DNA of 7,446 nt from CAYURR01 sp964446745. Lineage in GTDB: Bacteria > Bacillota > Clostridia > Lachnospirales > WQUN01. Shown here piece after piece: positions 6,297-7,446 of the stretch (positions within the stretch are counted from its first letter, which is position 1; each line of letters opens with the position of its first letter). The DNA lies in NCBI GenBank assembly GCA_964446745.1, contig CAYURR010000148.1, positions 1 to 7,446 on the forward strand. The letters are read 5' to 3'. Made by a program: the position numbers and the translations under genes. The notes under the pieces are model-generated. The model saw only the letters and a list, made by a program, of their open reading frames with translations. It was not told where the DNA came from and searched no databases.

Positions 6297-6688
6297 GTTG
6301 TGTAAATGTAACGGCCTCGGCTCTGCAGCTCGCCTATATGGGCGACGCTGTATTCGAGCTGCTGGTCAGGGACATGCTGTTGAAAACATCTATGCCAGTA
6401 AACGCATACAACAACGAGGCCAAGAAATATGTCTCGGCTCAGAAGCAATCCGCGATGTATTTCGCGTTGTTGGACAAGCTCACGGACGAGGAAACAGAGG
6501 TTATAAAGCGTGGACGCAATGCGTTTACAAAGTCGCGTCCACGCAGCGCCAGCGTCACCGAATACCGACACGCAACGGGGCTGGAGGCGCTGTTCGGATA
6601 TCTTCACTTGCAGGGGAAAAATGAACGGATAGAAGAGTTATTTAAGATATGTGTAGGCGCGGAGGGAACAATGACAGATGGGGAATGA
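6293..6688 (+). CDS. mrnC: Mini-ribonuclease III
   Basis: Mini-III is an RNase III catalytic domain without a double-stranded-RNA-binding domain. In B. subtilis it matures both ends of 23S rRNA. The 131-aa length is as expected. The catalytic residues fit: D18 and E22 in LAYMGDAVFELLVR (13-26), and E98 in YRHATGLEALFGYLHL (91-106). The family-specific KYVSAQKQSA (45-54) and RGRNA (73-77) segments are present. The start ATG at 6293 overlaps the cysS TGA by 4 bases, with TGGAG (6282-6286) placed 6 bases upstream. A downstream rRNA methyltransferase gene overlaps by 11 bases, so rRNA processing and modification are coupled here as in B. subtilis. A perfect 10-bp inverted repeat lies within the gene over the RGRNA codons. 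No sign of damage. Confidence 0.95.
   Translation: MSCVNVTASALQLAYMGDAVFELLVRDMLLKTSMPVNAYNNEAKKYVSAQKQSAMYFALLDKLTDEETEVIKRGRNAFTKSRPRSASVTEYRHATGLEALFGYLHLQGKNERIEELFKICVGAEGTMTDGE
6508..6544 (+). repeat. Perfect 10-bp inverted repeat within mrnC (potential hairpin)
   Basis: The left arm GCGTGGACGC (6508-6517) and right arm GCGTCCACGC (6535-6544) are exact reverse complements, 8 of 10 bases G or C, separated by 17 bases. Each arm is also nearly self-palindromic (GCGT-NN-ACGC). The arms encode Arg-Gly-Arg and Arg-Pro-Arg, so codon choice could explain part of the match. There is no T-run after it, so it is not an intrinsic terminator. Confidence 0.6.
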
Positions 6689-7445
6689 ACAAGAACATAA
6701 CAGCTTAGTACTATTTGGCAGAAATGCGGTGCTTGAGGCGATAAACCACCAGAAGCCCGTGGATAAGATCTTTTTGAAAAAGGGCGAAAAGAAGGGCGAG
6801 TTTGAGGGGACGCTAAAGGTCATCGTTGCGAAGGCGCGTGAACGCGGCATCCCGATACAGGAGGCCGACAGGCAAAAGCTCGATATGCTGTCCGAGGACG
6901 GCAATCATCAGGGCGTTGTGGCCGTATGCCCAGCGAAGCCCTATGTAGAGCCCGAGGAGATACTCGCGATCGCGAAGGAACGCGGTGAAACCCCGTTTGT
7001 AATCGTATTGGATGGGATCACAGACCCGCATAATCTCGGTGCGATATTACGTACCGCTGACGCGTGCGGGGCGCATGGTGTGATCATACCGAAGCATCGC
7101 GCGGTGGGGCTGTCGGGCACGGTCGCAAAAGCCTCGTCGGGTGCTATCGAGCATGTCGCGGTGTCTAAGGTCACAAATATCGCCACGACACTCGAGTATT
7201 TGAAATCTCAGGGACTATGGGTGTATTGCGCGACGCAGCATGGGACGAGCCTGTTTCAGACGAAGATGGACGGTGCGATCGCGCTTGTAATCGGTGACGA
7301 GGGCGAGGGCGTGAGCCGACTCGTGCTGGAGAAATCGGATTTTCGTGTTTCGATACCGATGCTTGGGGCCATCAGCTCATTAAATGCGTCGGTTGCGGCG
7401 GGCGTGCTGATGTATGAAGCGGTCAGATATAGAGTTGCAAAATGA
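6678..7445 (+). CDS. rlmB: 23S rRNA 2'-O-ribose methyltransferase, TrmH/SpoU family (RlmB-like)
   Basis: SAM-dependent SPOUT-fold methyltransferase of the RlmB group, which in E. coli methylates a guanosine of 23S rRNA. The N-terminal L30e-like substrate-binding domain runs from about 10 to 85, with LFGRNAVLEAI at 12-22 and GNHQGVVA at 75-82. A short linker joins it to the SPOUT domain. Motif 1 is LDGITDPHNLGAILRTADA (111-129), with N119 and R125. Motif 2 is VIGDEGEGV (204-212), with E210. Motif 3 is IPMLG followed by SLNASVAAG (226-242), with N236. These build the knotted SAM site, and the protein is expected to act as a dimer. The 255-aa length is normal. ATG 6678 was chosen because GGAGGG (6661-6666) precedes it by 11 bases and the N-terminus then matches the family. 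It overlaps mrnC by 11 bases. RlmB versus a closely related TrmH-family enzyme with another rRNA target cannot be settled by eye; the B. subtilis counterpart in this position modifies 23S rRNA. Confidence 0.9.
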   Translation: MGNEQEHNSLVLFGRNAVLEAINHQKPVDKIFLKKGEKKGEFEGTLKVIVAKARERGIPIQEADRQKLDMLSEDGNHQGVVAVCPAKPYVEPEEILAIAKERGETPFVIVLDGITDPHNLGAILRTADACGAHGVIIPKHRAVGLSGTVAKASSGAIEHVAVSKVTNIATTLEYLKSQGLWVYCATQHGTSLFQTKMDGAIALVIGDEGEGVSRLVLEKSDFRVSIPMLGAISSLNASVAAGVLMYEAVRYRVAK

Positions 7446-7446
7446 A
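7442..7446 (+). CDS. Possible start of the next operon gene (first codons only)
   Basis: The rlmB stop is embedded in ATGA, the same arrangement as at the cysS/mrnC junction, so a next gene may start at 7442. In B. subtilis the gene after rlmB is yacP (rae1, a NYN-domain ribosome-associated nuclease). Only five bases are visible, and no strong ribosome site precedes them, so the identity is an inference from gene order. Confidence 0.3.

Noticed and set aside
6250..6624. A 124-codon plus-strand frame across the cysS/mrnC junction
   Set aside because: It is out of frame with two clearly conserved genes, and the mrnC catalytic residues show which frame is real.
6964..7282. 12-bp palindrome TCGCGATCGCGA (6964-6975) and a second GCGATCGC (7275-7282) in rlmB
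   Set aside because: Both come from Ala-Ile-Ala codons (GCG ATC GCG) common in this base composition; two copies do not make a repeat family.

Overview
The window is a gap-free run of nine protein genes, all on the + strand, in the order rimO (3' part only) - pgsA - cinA - recA - ispF - cysE - cysS - mrnC - rlmB. The longest non-coding gap is 21 bases (ispF to cysE). Several junctions overlap by 1 to 26 bases. I see no tRNA, rRNA, riboswitch, insertion sequence, CRISPR array, terminator or convincing promoter.

The gene content and order suggest a chromosome of Bacillota, probably the class Clostridia. The rimO-pgsA-cinA-recA order and the cysE-cysS-mrnC-rlmB order (with ispF just upstream) are both familiar in that phylum. 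Mini-RNase III (mrnC) is typical of Bacillota, and RecA, IspF and MrnC read like clostridial versions. Base composition is moderate, with many GC-ending codons. I cannot name a genus.

Left part (1-3768): ribosomal protein S12 methylthiotransferase, phosphatidylglycerophosphate synthase (phospholipid synthesis), CinA (NMN deamidase / pyridine nucleotide salvage family) and RecA (recombination and SOS co-protease). Right part (3743-7445): IspF of the MEP isoprenoid pathway, serine acetyltransferase (first step of cysteine synthesis), cysteinyl-tRNA synthetase (use of that cysteine), mini-RNase III (23S rRNA maturation) and an RlmB/TrmH-type 23S rRNA 2'-O-methyltransferase. A further gene probably starts at the very last bases. 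In B. subtilis the two blocks lie far apart; here recA runs directly into ispF with an overlap.

This is a conserved housekeeping region and I found no novel defence, mobile or otherwise undescribed system. The points worth a second look are modest. RecA has a charged N-terminal extension and an unusual L1 loop. CinA has a replaced glycine-rich loop in its deamidase domain. mrnC contains a perfect 10-bp inverted repeat. The CysE C-terminus ends in isoleucine and shares its codons with the cysS start. recA has no regulatory region of its own.
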